A DNA stretch of 64,000 nt from Planctomycetota bacterium (GTDB lineage Bacteria > Planctomycetota > Planctomycetia > Pirellulales > Pirellulaceae): assembly GCA_029259935.1 (NCBI GenBank), contig JAJDEH010000057.1:30331-94330 (forward strand), written 5' to 3'. Below are positions 43,124 to 51,902 of the stretch, one piece after another. Positions within the stretch are counted from its first letter, which is position 1. Each line of letters starts with the position of its first letter. Made by a program: the position numbers and the translations under genes. A model generated the notes under the pieces. That model was not told the DNA's origin. It saw nothing but the letters and a program-made list of their open reading frames with translations, and did not search any database.

Positions 43124-44893
43124 ATGGGCAAACGCTGGCAGATCTACCCTCACGACGTCGCTCGAATTGCAAGACTTGAGCGGTCGGCGGGAATTCCTCC
43201 GATCGTCGCCCAGTTGCTAATCTGTCGCGGCATCGACGACCCTCAGACGACGGCCAAGTTTCTCGACACCAAGCTGACCAATCTTCGCGACCCGGAACAG
43301 CTTCCCGGGGTTGAACAGGCCGCGGATCTTATCCACGCCGCGATTAGCGAAAAACGTCGCATTGTTGTCTACGGAGATTACGATGCCGACGGCATGACGG
43401 GCACGGCGATTCTCTATTCTTGCCTGGACTTGCTGGGGGCCGACGTTGGTTATCACGTACCTAATCGTCTGGACGACGGGTACGGGCTAAACGACGATGC
43501 CCTCCGAACTCTTGCATCGCGTGGAGCGTCGACCATCATCACCGTCGATTGTGGGATCGCCAGCGTTTCTCAGGCCGAAACGGCGCGAGACCTCGGGCTG
43601 GAACTTATCGTCACCGATCATCACGAGATGGCAAGCAACCTGCCCGCCGCCAGCGCCATCGTCCATCCGCGGTTGCCCGGACATGCTTATCCTTTTACAG
43701 GGCTTTGCGGCGCGGGTGTCGCGTTCAAACTGGCTTGGGCTCTTTGCCAGCGGGCCAGTCAAGCCAAAAAAGTCAGCCCGCCGATGCGCGAGTTCTTGTT
43801 GCAGGCCATCGGGTTGGCGGCCATCGGAACCGTAGCCGACGTGGTCCCGTTGCTGGACGAAAATCGGATACTCGTTCACCATGGGCTGGTTAGTCTGCTT
43901 CAGCGCCCGCCCGTTGGCGTCTCGGAATTGATGAAGATTACCAAGCTGGATCAAAAACAAAGGCTGACCAGCGAGGACATCGCCTTTATGCTCGCGCCCC
44001 GGTTGAACGCGGCCGGACGATTGGGCCAAGCATCGCTGGGGGTCGAACTGCTGATTACCAAGTCGCGCGAGCGGGCGAAGCAGCTTGCCGAGTATCTGCA
44101 CCAACTAAACGTCAGCCGCGACAGCCTCGATCGCAGTGTTCATCGCGCGGCGGTAAAGCAAATCAAGGAGCGATTCGACCCCGAAACCGAACCGGCGATT
44201 GTCTTGGCGCAGCGAGGCTGGCATCCCGGCGTCATTGGTTTGGTCGCTGGCCGATTGGCGGAGAAGTATCATCGCCCCACGATTCTGATTGCCTTGGATG
44301 AACTCGGAATCAAACCAGGCAGCGGTTCGGCCCGCAGTGCTGGCGGCCTCAATCTGCACCAAGCCTTGGAATCTTGCACTCATCATCTGATTTCACACGG
44401 AGGCCACGCGGCCGCGGCGGGCCTCAAAATCGAGGAATCCAAGGTCGATGCCTTTCGCGCGGAGTTCTGGGAACACGCTGCCAGCGAAATCAGCGAAGAG
44501 GATCGGACCGCCGAACTGATCGTGGATGCCGAGGCCCCGTTGAGCCAATTAACGCTGCGAACCGTGCAACAAATTGAACAGCTTGCGCCGTTCGGAAATG
44601 GGAATCCACGGCCGGTTCTCTGTACTAGTGACGCGCGGCTGGCGGAAGAGCCAAAGTACATGGGTAGCGGCGACCGTCACCTCTCACTGAAGATCAAGCA
44701 TCACAACGTGACCTTCCGCGCGGTAGCATTTGGCAAAGCGGAATGGGCCGATGAACTGATCAAAGAAGACGGTGCCCTCGATTTTGCCTACCGCCCCATG
44801 ATCAACGAATTCCGTGGCCGGCGTAGCGTCGAACTGCAGCTTCTCGATTGGCGCGCCGCCAAGACCCGGTCGGCGGTCGAAACAACGTCCTGA
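43124..44893 (+). CDS. recJ: single-stranded-DNA-specific exonuclease RecJ
   Basis: RecJ degrades single-stranded DNA 5' to 3' in recombinational and mismatch repair. The 589-residue protein has the DHH-family motifs YGDYDADGMTG (residues 83-93), ITVDCGIAS, VTDHHEM and the DHHA1 part with RSAGGLNLHQAL and SHGGHAAAAGLKIEE, where the Gly-Gly-His motif lies. The C-terminal OB-like domain ends with FRGRRSVELQLLDWR. Length is typical. It converges with the CRTAC1-like gene, with only 20 bp between the stops. Confidence 0.94.
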   Translation: MGKRWQIYPHDVARIARLERSAGIPPIVAQLLICRGIDDPQTTAKFLDTKLTNLRDPEQLPGVEQAADLIHAAISEKRRIVVYGDYDADGMTGTAILYSCLDLLGADVGYHVPNRLDDGYGLNDDALRTLASRGASTIITVDCGIASVSQAETARDLGLELIVTDHHEMASNLPAASAIVHPRLPGHAYPFTGLCGAGVAFKLAWALCQRASQAKKVSPPMREFLLQAIGLAAIGTVADVVPLLDENRILVHHGLVSLLQRPPVGVSELMKITKLDQKQRLTSEDIAFMLAPRLNAAGRLGQASLGVELLITKSRERAKQLAEYLHQLNVSRDSLDRSVHRAAVKQIKERFDPETEPAIVLAQRGWHPGVIGLVAGRLAEKYHRPTILIALDELGIKPGSGSARSAGGLNLHQALESCTHHLISHGGHAAAAGLKIEESKVDAFRAEFWEHAASEISEEDRTAELIVDAEAPLSQLTLRTVQQIEQLAPFGNGNPRPVLCTSDARLAEEPKYMGSGDRHLSLKIKHHNVTFRAVAFGKAEWADELIKEDGALDFAYRPMINEFRGRRSVELQLLDWRAAKTRSAVETTS

Positions 44894-44913
44894 CTCTGGG
44901 GCGTCACCGTCTA

Positions 44914-47900
44914 CTAACGGGGAGACGCCAGCGATACGGGATTTTTCGCGCCTTCGATCAGCAGCAGTTCCGAGTCGGCTTTCAATCCTTCGAATTTCTG
45001 AGTCTCGCCGCTGGGCCAATGCACGATGAGTTCGTCCACGCTGTCGTGTTCGCCCAGACCGATGACCAATTGTCGCTGGTTGCTGGCCAGATGGCCGTCG
45101 CCGGCCCACAATTGATGAACCGTGGTGCGGTCGCCAAACTTTGCTTCCACAATGGTTCCGATCGCGTCCCGGCTGCTCTTCACTCCACGCAGTTTGAGCG
45201 CCAGAAAGTGGCCCGGTGATTCGGTTTTGTTAGTTAGCAGCGCGACCGGGCGCGTCTGGTGCGTGGAAACCAAGTCTTCCTTGCCGTCTCGATTCCAGTC
45301 CAAGCGGGCAATACCTCGGCCCAGCGGCTTACTCTGGAAATAGGGCCCCAGATTTTCGGCGGCCACCAACTCAAAACGACCGTTACCCAAGTCCTTCTCC
45401 GTCGCCAACAATTCAAATCGGCCGCCTCCCAAGTTTTGAAAAAATTGGGGCGGCATCTGATAGGCACCCTCCTCCTTGGAAAAATCGTCGATATCTCCGT
45501 TGGCGACGACCAGATCGAGCCAACCATCGAGATCCGCGTCCAAAAACTGAGCACCTCGGCTGGCCAGGTTAAGACTGGGGCGTTCCAGTCCAGAGACGGC
45601 GGTCATATCGTCAAACCACTTTCCGCGGCGCAGGCAGAGCGTGTTGCCGTCCGAGCCGGAACTGGTCACCAGCAGATCAAACGTACCGTTGCCATCGACG
45701 TCGCCAGCCGCGATTCCCTTACTGGCTTGCGTTCGGCCCTCGCCGTTCTGGGCCAATCCAAACTCCAAAGCATCGTCCTTAAACTCTGGTTTCTCGCCGT
45801 CGGTTTCCGTGGATCGTGTAAACCACAAATTGCGTGTTTGGTCGTTAGCGACATAAATACTGGTCGCGCCGCTCTCGTCCAATCGTCCCACGAGCGCGGC
45901 CAGACCGAAACCCGTCGGGTTTAGAATTCCAGATTCCAGCGTGGTATGATCCTCGAATCGGCCATCTCCCAAATTGAGGTACAGCTTGTCTTGAGCTGCC
46001 ACGAAACCTTCCTGTTTGGTGTTGACGTAATTGACGTCGTAGATATCCGGCAGCCCATCGCCGCTGACATCCGCCATGACACATGCTGTTGTCCAATCGC
46101 CAGAGTCCGAACCTAAACCGGCGGCTTGGGTGACGTCTGTAAAAGTGCCGTCGCCGTTGTTCCGGTAGAGCCGATTTTCTCCGAAATTTCCCACATAGAT
46201 ATCCGGAAAGCCATCGCTGTTAAAGTCGCCAATCGTTGCGCCGTGACTAAAGCCATTGTCGCCCAGTCCCGCTTCCTCGGTGACATCTTGGAAATTTCCG
46301 TCCCCCAGATTTCGATAAAGCCGATCCAAATAGTCTTGCTGGTCTTCTTGAGCCCGTGGAACTTGCTGACCTCCTTGGGGCGGCGTAAACGGACTTCCCT
46401 GCGCTAGGTAGATGTCGGGCCAGCCGTCTTGGTCGTAGTCGATTATGGCCACGCCGCCGCCGACCGACTGATAAATTGCCACCCCTTGCTGCTCTTCGGT
46501 CCGGCTGGAGAAGTACGTAAAATCAATTCCGGCCTCTTCCGCCATGTCTTCGAACGCAATCGTGGTCGAACGCTCGCGTGTCGGCGAATCGTGGTGGCTT
46601 TTCGGTTCCAGCGGCCAGGCCGGCAGTGGAAATGTCGACAGATCATCCTTGGCCGCCGGATTGACGAGTTCCATGGTGAGCGGCGAATCGGCCGTCAGAT
46701 TCTGTCGTAGATCGTTGTGTTCTTTCAGGGCGTCTTCGAGCGGCGGAAGTGTAAATCTGTGGACCCCCAGTTGGTAGGCGGATGATTCCCAATAGCGGCC
46801 CAGTTGCTTGGTCAGATTGGCTGCCCTCAGCAGCAGCGGATAGTTTTGTGCCAACGCTTGGCCGTTGGCAGCCATGGGCCACAGGTTCGAGATCGTGCGT
46901 TCCAGTTCTTGCAATAGCGTTGATCGACGGAGGAACGGGCCAGCGCGGCTGACATCATCGTGGCGAGCCAGCAAAGTGGCCAGTTGGTAGTTCGCCGCCC
47001 GGTTGTTCGGATCGCGCCGAAGCGATTCCCACAAACAGCGAATCGCTTCGCGAGGATACCCATGGTTCCGGCACCACTTGGCGTAGGCATACCACACACC
47101 GGGGTGCTCTTCGGCCGATTCGGGCAGCGCTTCCCGCCATGCATTGAACGCCTCGGGGGAATCGCTCGCGACCAGCGATCCTAAAACGGCATGGGCTTCG
47201 ACGAAGTCGGGGCGCGCTTCAATGAGTTCCCGCAACAACTTCTTGGCCGTATTCCAATCGTTGCGATTCAGCGCGCTGCGTGCCTGACCCAACATCGGAG
47301 TCTTCTCGTTGGGCGACGTCTTCAATAAGCGGTCCACTTCTTGGGGGTTGTCGTAGTATCGACTGGTATCGCCAAGTAACAACAGCGCGTGCAGCGTCCC
47401 GGGCTTCCACTCTTCCAGTTTTACAACCTCTAGCAAATGAGGTACCGCCTCCCTAGATCGCCCTTCCAGATTCATTAACCGGGCCAACTCGTGGCGTGCG
47501 GCAAACTTGTTCGGCCGCATTTCTATCGCTTTGAGGTATCGGCGCTCCGCCTCGCGAGGTTTTCCCAAGGCGACGTAAATCGTCCCAGCGATTGTGTGTC
47601 CCAGTGCCACGTCATCGGAGTCGTGATCAGGCATCGAATTAAGATAGCGGGCGGCGTCTTCCAAGTGCCCTGTCTGGTAGCAGGACTGGGCCGCGATCAA
47701 GATTGCCAACTCATCCTCCGGCAAACGTTCCAACACAGGTTCGATTATCTCACGAGCGACATCCGGTTTCCCTTCCGTCAACTCCAAGCGCGCCTGTTCG
47801 ATCAACTCCTGGTCCGAGAGGGGGGGCGTCTCCGGCTTCAGCCAGACCACGTACAAATCCACCGCCAAGATCACCGTGGCCGCGACAATTACGGTGCCCC

Positions 47901-47916
47901 AAAACCATTTATTCAT
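44914..47916 (-). CDS. TPR plus FG-GAP/VCBS plus UnbV (CRTAC1-like) protein
   Basis: The 1000-residue protein begins with a membrane anchor (WFWGTVIVAATVILAVDLYV). Residues 35-400 are TPRs (for example YVALGKPREAERRYLKAIEM). Residues 450-860 are FG-GAP/VCBS beta-propeller repeats with Asp-rich calcium loops (DYDQDGWPDIYLAQG, DFNSDGFPDIYVGNFGENRL, DADLDGWLDLVVANGD). The end is the ASPIC/UnbV domain (RDAIGTIVEAKFG, QLVIGLGEHDSVDELIVHWP). Such proteins face the periplasm or cell surface and bind calcium. A shorter paralogue lies at 49308-51695. Function unknown. Confidence 0.85.
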   Translation of the reverse strand: MNKWFWGTVIVAATVILAVDLYVVWLKPETPPLSDQELIEQARLELTEGKPDVAREIIEPVLERLPEDELAILIAAQSCYQTGHLEDAARYLNSMPDHDSDDVALGHTIAGTIYVALGKPREAERRYLKAIEMRPNKFAARHELARLMNLEGRSREAVPHLLEVVKLEEWKPGTLHALLLLGDTSRYYDNPQEVDRLLKTSPNEKTPMLGQARSALNRNDWNTAKKLLRELIEARPDFVEAHAVLGSLVASDSPEAFNAWREALPESAEEHPGVWYAYAKWCRNHGYPREAIRCLWESLRRDPNNRAANYQLATLLARHDDVSRAGPFLRRSTLLQELERTISNLWPMAANGQALAQNYPLLLRAANLTKQLGRYWESSAYQLGVHRFTLPPLEDALKEHNDLRQNLTADSPLTMELVNPAAKDDLSTFPLPAWPLEPKSHHDSPTRERSTTIAFEDMAEEAGIDFTYFSSRTEEQQGVAIYQSVGGGVAIIDYDQDGWPDIYLAQGSPFTPPQGGQQVPRAQEDQQDYLDRLYRNLGDGNFQDVTEEAGLGDNGFSHGATIGDFNSDGFPDIYVGNFGENRLYRNNGDGTFTDVTQAAGLGSDSGDWTTACVMADVSGDGLPDIYDVNYVNTKQEGFVAAQDKLYLNLGDGRFEDHTTLESGILNPTGFGLAALVGRLDESGATSIYVANDQTRNLWFTRSTETDGEKPEFKDDALEFGLAQNGEGRTQASKGIAAGDVDGNGTFDLLVTSSGSDGNTLCLRRGKWFDDMTAVSGLERPSLNLASRGAQFLDADLDGWLDLVVANGDIDDFSKEEGAYQMPPQFFQNLGGGRFELLATEKDLGNGRFELVAAENLGPYFQSKPLGRGIARLDWNRDGKEDLVSTHQTRPVALLTNKTESPGHFLALKLRGVKSSRDAIGTIVEAKFGDRTTVHQLWAGDGHLASNQRQLVIGLGEHDSVDELIVHWPSGETQKFEGLKADSELLLIEGAKNPVSLASPR

Positions 47917-48125
47917 GAGCCGTTGACTTTCATAAAGGGAGAGGGCGAAGCTGAGAAGCTATCGACAGATTACAAATCAGACGGACGAAGCTCCGCGCCT
48001 CCCGTCATGGTAATTCTTGGCCCTCAAGCACGCAATCGTCGGTCTAGGGAGCTAGCTAAACCTGTTTATACGCGGTCGCGGGCCGCAAAGTTCATCTCCC
48101 GGCGGGGCCTTCCGTCCGCGCGTCG

Positions 48126-48905
48126 TCAATTGCCGGCATCGGACTTAGTCATGTACTTCTTCTTCATCGCGCGAAACCAGCGTTCGATAGCGAAAATAAC
48201 GGCCAGTACCACCAGAGCACCGATGATTTTGGCGTACAGGCTGTCGTGTAGCATGTTTTTCAAGGGCCGCAGTTGTTCGGAAAAGAAATACATCACGCCA
48301 TTCCCCAAAACGCTGCCGGTGAAGATCGCCAGCAGCGTGGTACCACGATTCATGCCCAACAAACGCCCGAAAAACGACCCCCCAATGCTGCCGGTGGTCG
48401 AGGTCGGAAAGATGACGAACGCGACCAGACCTAGAAAGGTCGCGCGTTGCATCCAGGGCTGCATTCGCAGGATGAACTGGGCGTCGGCCACCATGCCCGC
48501 AATCTTGGCTCCGAGGAAAGGCAGTCGAAACAAGATGCCAGCGTGAAAGGCGACAAACACCGCCACCATCACGTCCATGTAGGTCAGCATGCAAAATAGC
48601 TCTTCGCTGCCGAGGGCTCGCACCAGTTCCTCGCTGCTTTCCAGCTCCTGCCCAGCCGCGGTCGAGTCGTTGCCGAACAAGATCACGAACCGACCGAACA
48701 CGAAGAACGCCGCCATGGCCGCGAGGACAAGTGTTCCCGCCTCTTGAACGCCATGAAAGGCCGCCACCAGCGCCAACAGGATCAACGTTACTAGGAAAGG
48801 TCCAACCAGCGAGAGCCACCACGTCATCGGGTAGTTCTTGCGGAACGATTCTTCGTATTGCTGAAACGCGTCCTCAGCCTCGTGTTGAATGTTCAATGCG
48901 GACAC
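48126..48905 (-). CDS. small-multidrug-export-type membrane protein
   Basis: The 259-residue protein has a cytoplasmic head (MSALNIQHEAEDAFQQYEES) and about six membrane helices. The pattern FLGLVAFVIFPTSTTGSIGG and GSFFGRLLGMNRGTTLLAIF resembles the Sm_multidrug_ex (COG2426) family, whose members are small transport-like proteins of mostly unknown substrate. FVVFGRFVILFGND-like and ELFCMLTYMDVMVAVFVAFH helices complete it. It lies between two CRTAC1-like genes on the same strand but is separated by 209 and 402 bases, so it is probably transcribed alone. Confidence 0.75.
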   Translation of the reverse strand: MSALNIQHEAEDAFQQYEESFRKNYPMTWWLSLVGPFLVTLILLALVAAFHGVQEAGTLVLAAMAAFFVFGRFVILFGNDSTAAGQELESSEELVRALGSEELFCMLTYMDVMVAVFVAFHAGILFRLPFLGAKIAGMVADAQFILRMQPWMQRATFLGLVAFVIFPTSTTGSIGGSFFGRLLGMNRGTTLLAIFTGSVLGNGVMYFFSEQLRPLKNMLHDSLYAKIIGALVVLAVIFAIERWFRAMKKKYMTKSDAGN

Positions 48906-49307
48906 GGAAGATACACCGGTGGGAAGTGCTAAACTTGCGGCACACCTGGCTTCAGGAAGAAGGGCCTGAAACCGGGCGAATGGTTAGGTTATTTGATCGA
49001 TGAAAGCTGATGCATTCAAGTCAAGTTTAGCGACCAATGGGAGAGGCGGTTAGGGAGCCCAATCGATAGCTCGTCAGGAAGGTCAAAACTCACGCGTAAT
49101 GAACTCAAGGCGAGCATCGTGGGGGTGCCGAGCATCGCAGCAGCTAAAAAACAAGCCGACCACTACGACGGGATTATTCTAGTCAACCAAGGGGCGAAAA
49201 CAACCAAAGCATGATCTTCGCTGGTGGGTCTGGGCAGACAACTCAAACCGCCATTTTGGAAGCGGCGGCGGTCCGGGGAAAGTCCTGGGCGAAGCAATGC
49301 CGCCAGA
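48906..49307. other. intergenic region
   Basis: About 400 bases. A plus-strand frame from about 49011 to 49214 has no usable ATG near its beginning and no ribosome binding site. No RNA gene or strong hairpin is visible. Confidence 0.4.
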
Positions 49308-51695
49308 TCATTTTCCGCCGAGGACTAGCGGTTTTGTGTCGATTATCGTGACGGCGTCCTCGCCCTCGACGATCTGAATCGACCGGTCCATCGCCACATC
49401 ATGAAAAGTCTGCGTCGAGTCGGAGGTTGGCCAGTAAACTTCCAGGATCTCGATTTTTTCCGCTTTTCCCAGACCGATGTTTTGCCGAAGCGGGTTACAG
49501 CCAAAGCTGCCGCCGCTGTTGACGTGACGATAAACGGAACGGGATTCGCCGTTCTCAACAAGCTGGACACGGATTTTGGCACCAATTGCCGACCGGTTGG
49601 ACCTGCGACCGACCAGTTTGACCGAAATCCAGCGGTGATCAAAGCCAGGATTCTCAAACAGAGCATCATTGAACTTGTCCGCGGGTAGTTGCCCCCCGGT
49701 TTGAACATACACATCTTGATCGCCGTCGTTATCGATATCGGCGAAGCAAACACCGTGACCCTTTTGTAGATGCCCGAAACCGCCAGCCATGGTCACGTTG
49801 GCAAAACGCTCGCCGCCTTGGTTGAGGAACATCAGGTTGGGTTGAAGTTCCCAGAAATGGACATCGCCGGTCGCCAAGTAGAAATCGAGGAATCCGTCAC
49901 CATTGATGTCGCCAAAGTTGGCCCCCATGGGCAGGGTGGGTGTGGTCAGGCCGCGTTGCCGCGCGACTTCGTCAAAGCCACCGGATCCGTTTCCACGATA
50001 CAGGGCGGCCAATTCAAATTGCATATGAGGCACGCGGCCGGCGGCGTTGGTGCCTCGCAACAAGGGGCCATTCGACTTCTTGGTGAGATCTTCGCCCAAG
50101 GCGTCGCGAGCCAGCGTCCCCACGAAGCCATTGCTGGAACTGACATACAGGTCCAGCACGCCGTCGTTGTCAAAATCCCAAAACCAAGTTGCGAACGCCG
50201 CATTGGGCCGTAGTAGATTCAACTTGGCGGCGACATCCACGAAAGACGTTCCGCCATGATTCAGAAAGAGTCGGTGCCGGGGAGGGCCAGCAGCGTACAG
50301 ATCGGGAAACCGGTCGTTGTTAATATCGCCCCAGACCGCACCCATCGAATAGTGAAGTGCGTTGGCTCCGATTGCCACGGAAACATCTTTAAATGTTCCA
50401 TCGCCGTTGTTGCGGAACAACTGAGACGGACACGAAAAATCCGGACCGGCTTCGTTGCCGACGTACAAATCCAAGTGGCCATCATTGTCGAAATCGGCCC
50501 AGGCGGCAGTTTTCGAGGGGAAGTGCGCCTCGCCCAAGCCTGCGTCGAACGTCACGTCCGTAAACGTGCTGTTGCCGTTGTTCCGCAACAACGAATTTGG
50601 ATGCCGGCCCTGCGCGCCTTGCCAAGCGCCGCGCATGATATACACGTCCAGATGGCCGTCGTTGTTGTAGTCCGCTTGGACGACATTCAACCCACCATAC
50701 AGGCCCGTCAGTCCGGCTTCCTCGGTACGGTCCGTGAAGGTTCCATCTTGGTTGTTACGAAACCACCGGCACTCGATGTCGGGGCACGAAGATGTGGTGA
50801 AAATGTCCAGGTAGTCGTCATTGTCAAAGTCGTCGACAATCGCGCCGCCCGCGTGATTAAAGGTATTCAGTCCCAGCTTGGGCGCGATGTTCTCGAAACG
50901 GGGAAAGTCAACGTCCGATTGAAAGAACTCAGTAGGAATGAGGAATTGCTTGGGAACCTGCTCCGGGTACTGGCCCAGCGTCATGTAGGCAATGTTCAGT
51001 AACCAGCGCGACGTTTCGTAGTACGGATTATCGGTGTCATCCGTATTTCCGCCGAGAATCCGCAGGAAATATTTGATCGCGTTTTTCGAGCCTTCCGGGT
51101 TCGTATGAATTCCGGCACCCTGAATCGGCAAAATGCAGCTTTCCGACGTGTGCCGCAAGCAGCAGTTCTCGGTTTCGCCGAGTCTCAGATGGGCCACGCC
51201 CAAGTAAAAGTTGATCCGCACCGACAATCCGGCAAGCTGGCGCGAGTCGGCAAACGTCACCTCTGGAAGCAGCTCGTTCGCCTGAGTTAGATGCCCGATG
51301 GCCTTTCGTGGATCGACTTCGTAACGCAATTCCGCAATGCCCGTGCTGCACAACGCCTTGAAGAACTGATCCATGTCGCCGGTGGGATCGAGCCTCGCAA
51401 GTTCTTGTTGCATTCGTTGCGACTTGCCCCGGCCGTAATAGGAATGATCTTCGTGAAGCCGCTCCTTGATTCTCTTCAGAATCGCCAACATCCGCTCGTG
51501 ACTGGCCGTCGTTCCCGAAGCTGCAAAATTGGCAGCCTTCACACCGGACGGCGGCAAGTCGGAAACTGCCGGCGAATCTTGCTGTTTATTCGCTGAGCAT
51601 CCGACCATTCCCAGAATCGTGCCAGCAATCGCCAGCGCCAGGCCCCAACTTGATGGCGCGCGCCGTGAGCCCCGAATTGGCCGCCGCCGCTGCAT
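49308..51695 (-). CDS. lipoprotein of the FG-GAP/UnbV (CRTAC1-like) family
   Basis: ATG 51695 gives a lipoprotein signal (GLALAIAGTILGMVGCSANK, lipobox MVGC); the frame is open further upstream, but without a signal peptide. The 795-residue protein has a short TPR-like part (residues 60-250) and then FG-GAP repeats (DDFDNDDYLDIFTTSSCPD, DYNNDGHLDVYIMRGA, DFDNDGHLDLYVGNEAGPDF). It ends with the UnbV domain (RRSNRSAIGAKIRVQLVENG, IEILEVYWPTSDSTQTFHDV). It is a shorter paralogue of the protein at 44914-47916. Attached to a membrane by lipid, it probably faces the periplasm or cell surface. Confidence 0.85.
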   Translation of the reverse strand: MQRRRPIRGSRRAPSSWGLALAIAGTILGMVGCSANKQQDSPAVSDLPPSGVKAANFAASGTTASHERMLAILKRIKERLHEDHSYYGRGKSQRMQQELARLDPTGDMDQFFKALCSTGIAELRYEVDPRKAIGHLTQANELLPEVTFADSRQLAGLSVRINFYLGVAHLRLGETENCCLRHTSESCILPIQGAGIHTNPEGSKNAIKYFLRILGGNTDDTDNPYYETSRWLLNIAYMTLGQYPEQVPKQFLIPTEFFQSDVDFPRFENIAPKLGLNTFNHAGGAIVDDFDNDDYLDIFTTSSCPDIECRWFRNNQDGTFTDRTEEAGLTGLYGGLNVVQADYNNDGHLDVYIMRGAWQGAQGRHPNSLLRNNGNSTFTDVTFDAGLGEAHFPSKTAAWADFDNDGHLDLYVGNEAGPDFSCPSQLFRNNGDGTFKDVSVAIGANALHYSMGAVWGDINNDRFPDLYAAGPPRHRLFLNHGGTSFVDVAAKLNLLRPNAAFATWFWDFDNDGVLDLYVSSSNGFVGTLARDALGEDLTKKSNGPLLRGTNAAGRVPHMQFELAALYRGNGSGGFDEVARQRGLTTPTLPMGANFGDINGDGFLDFYLATGDVHFWELQPNLMFLNQGGERFANVTMAGGFGHLQKGHGVCFADIDNDGDQDVYVQTGGQLPADKFNDALFENPGFDHRWISVKLVGRRSNRSAIGAKIRVQLVENGESRSVYRHVNSGGSFGCNPLRQNIGLGKAEKIEILEVYWPTSDSTQTFHDVAMDRSIQIVEGEDAVTIIDTKPLVLGGK

Positions 51696-51902
51696 CAACA
51701 AGGCAAAAAATCCGTACTTTATTTTCACAACCTTGCCCCATCCACAAAACTCGTGTGCTGTGTCTGCCTGGTGGCAATGGTTGATTTCGCCATCGGATCT
51801 GTCCGTACACACGGATTTCGAGTCACTGTCGCATGGGGAAGCTTTTTCATAGAATACCAAGTTTGTCACGGATGTGCCTCCTTTGCGCTAGTTCGCCGAT
51901 CC

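Noticed and set aside
47491..48546. 351-codon plus-strand frame
   Set aside because: It is antisense to the CRTAC1-like and membrane-protein genes and has no ribosome binding site.
49011..49214. Open frame in the intergenic space ahead of the FG-GAP lipoprotein gene
   Set aside because: No ATG at the beginning, no ribosome binding site and no recognisable product; too weak for a gene.
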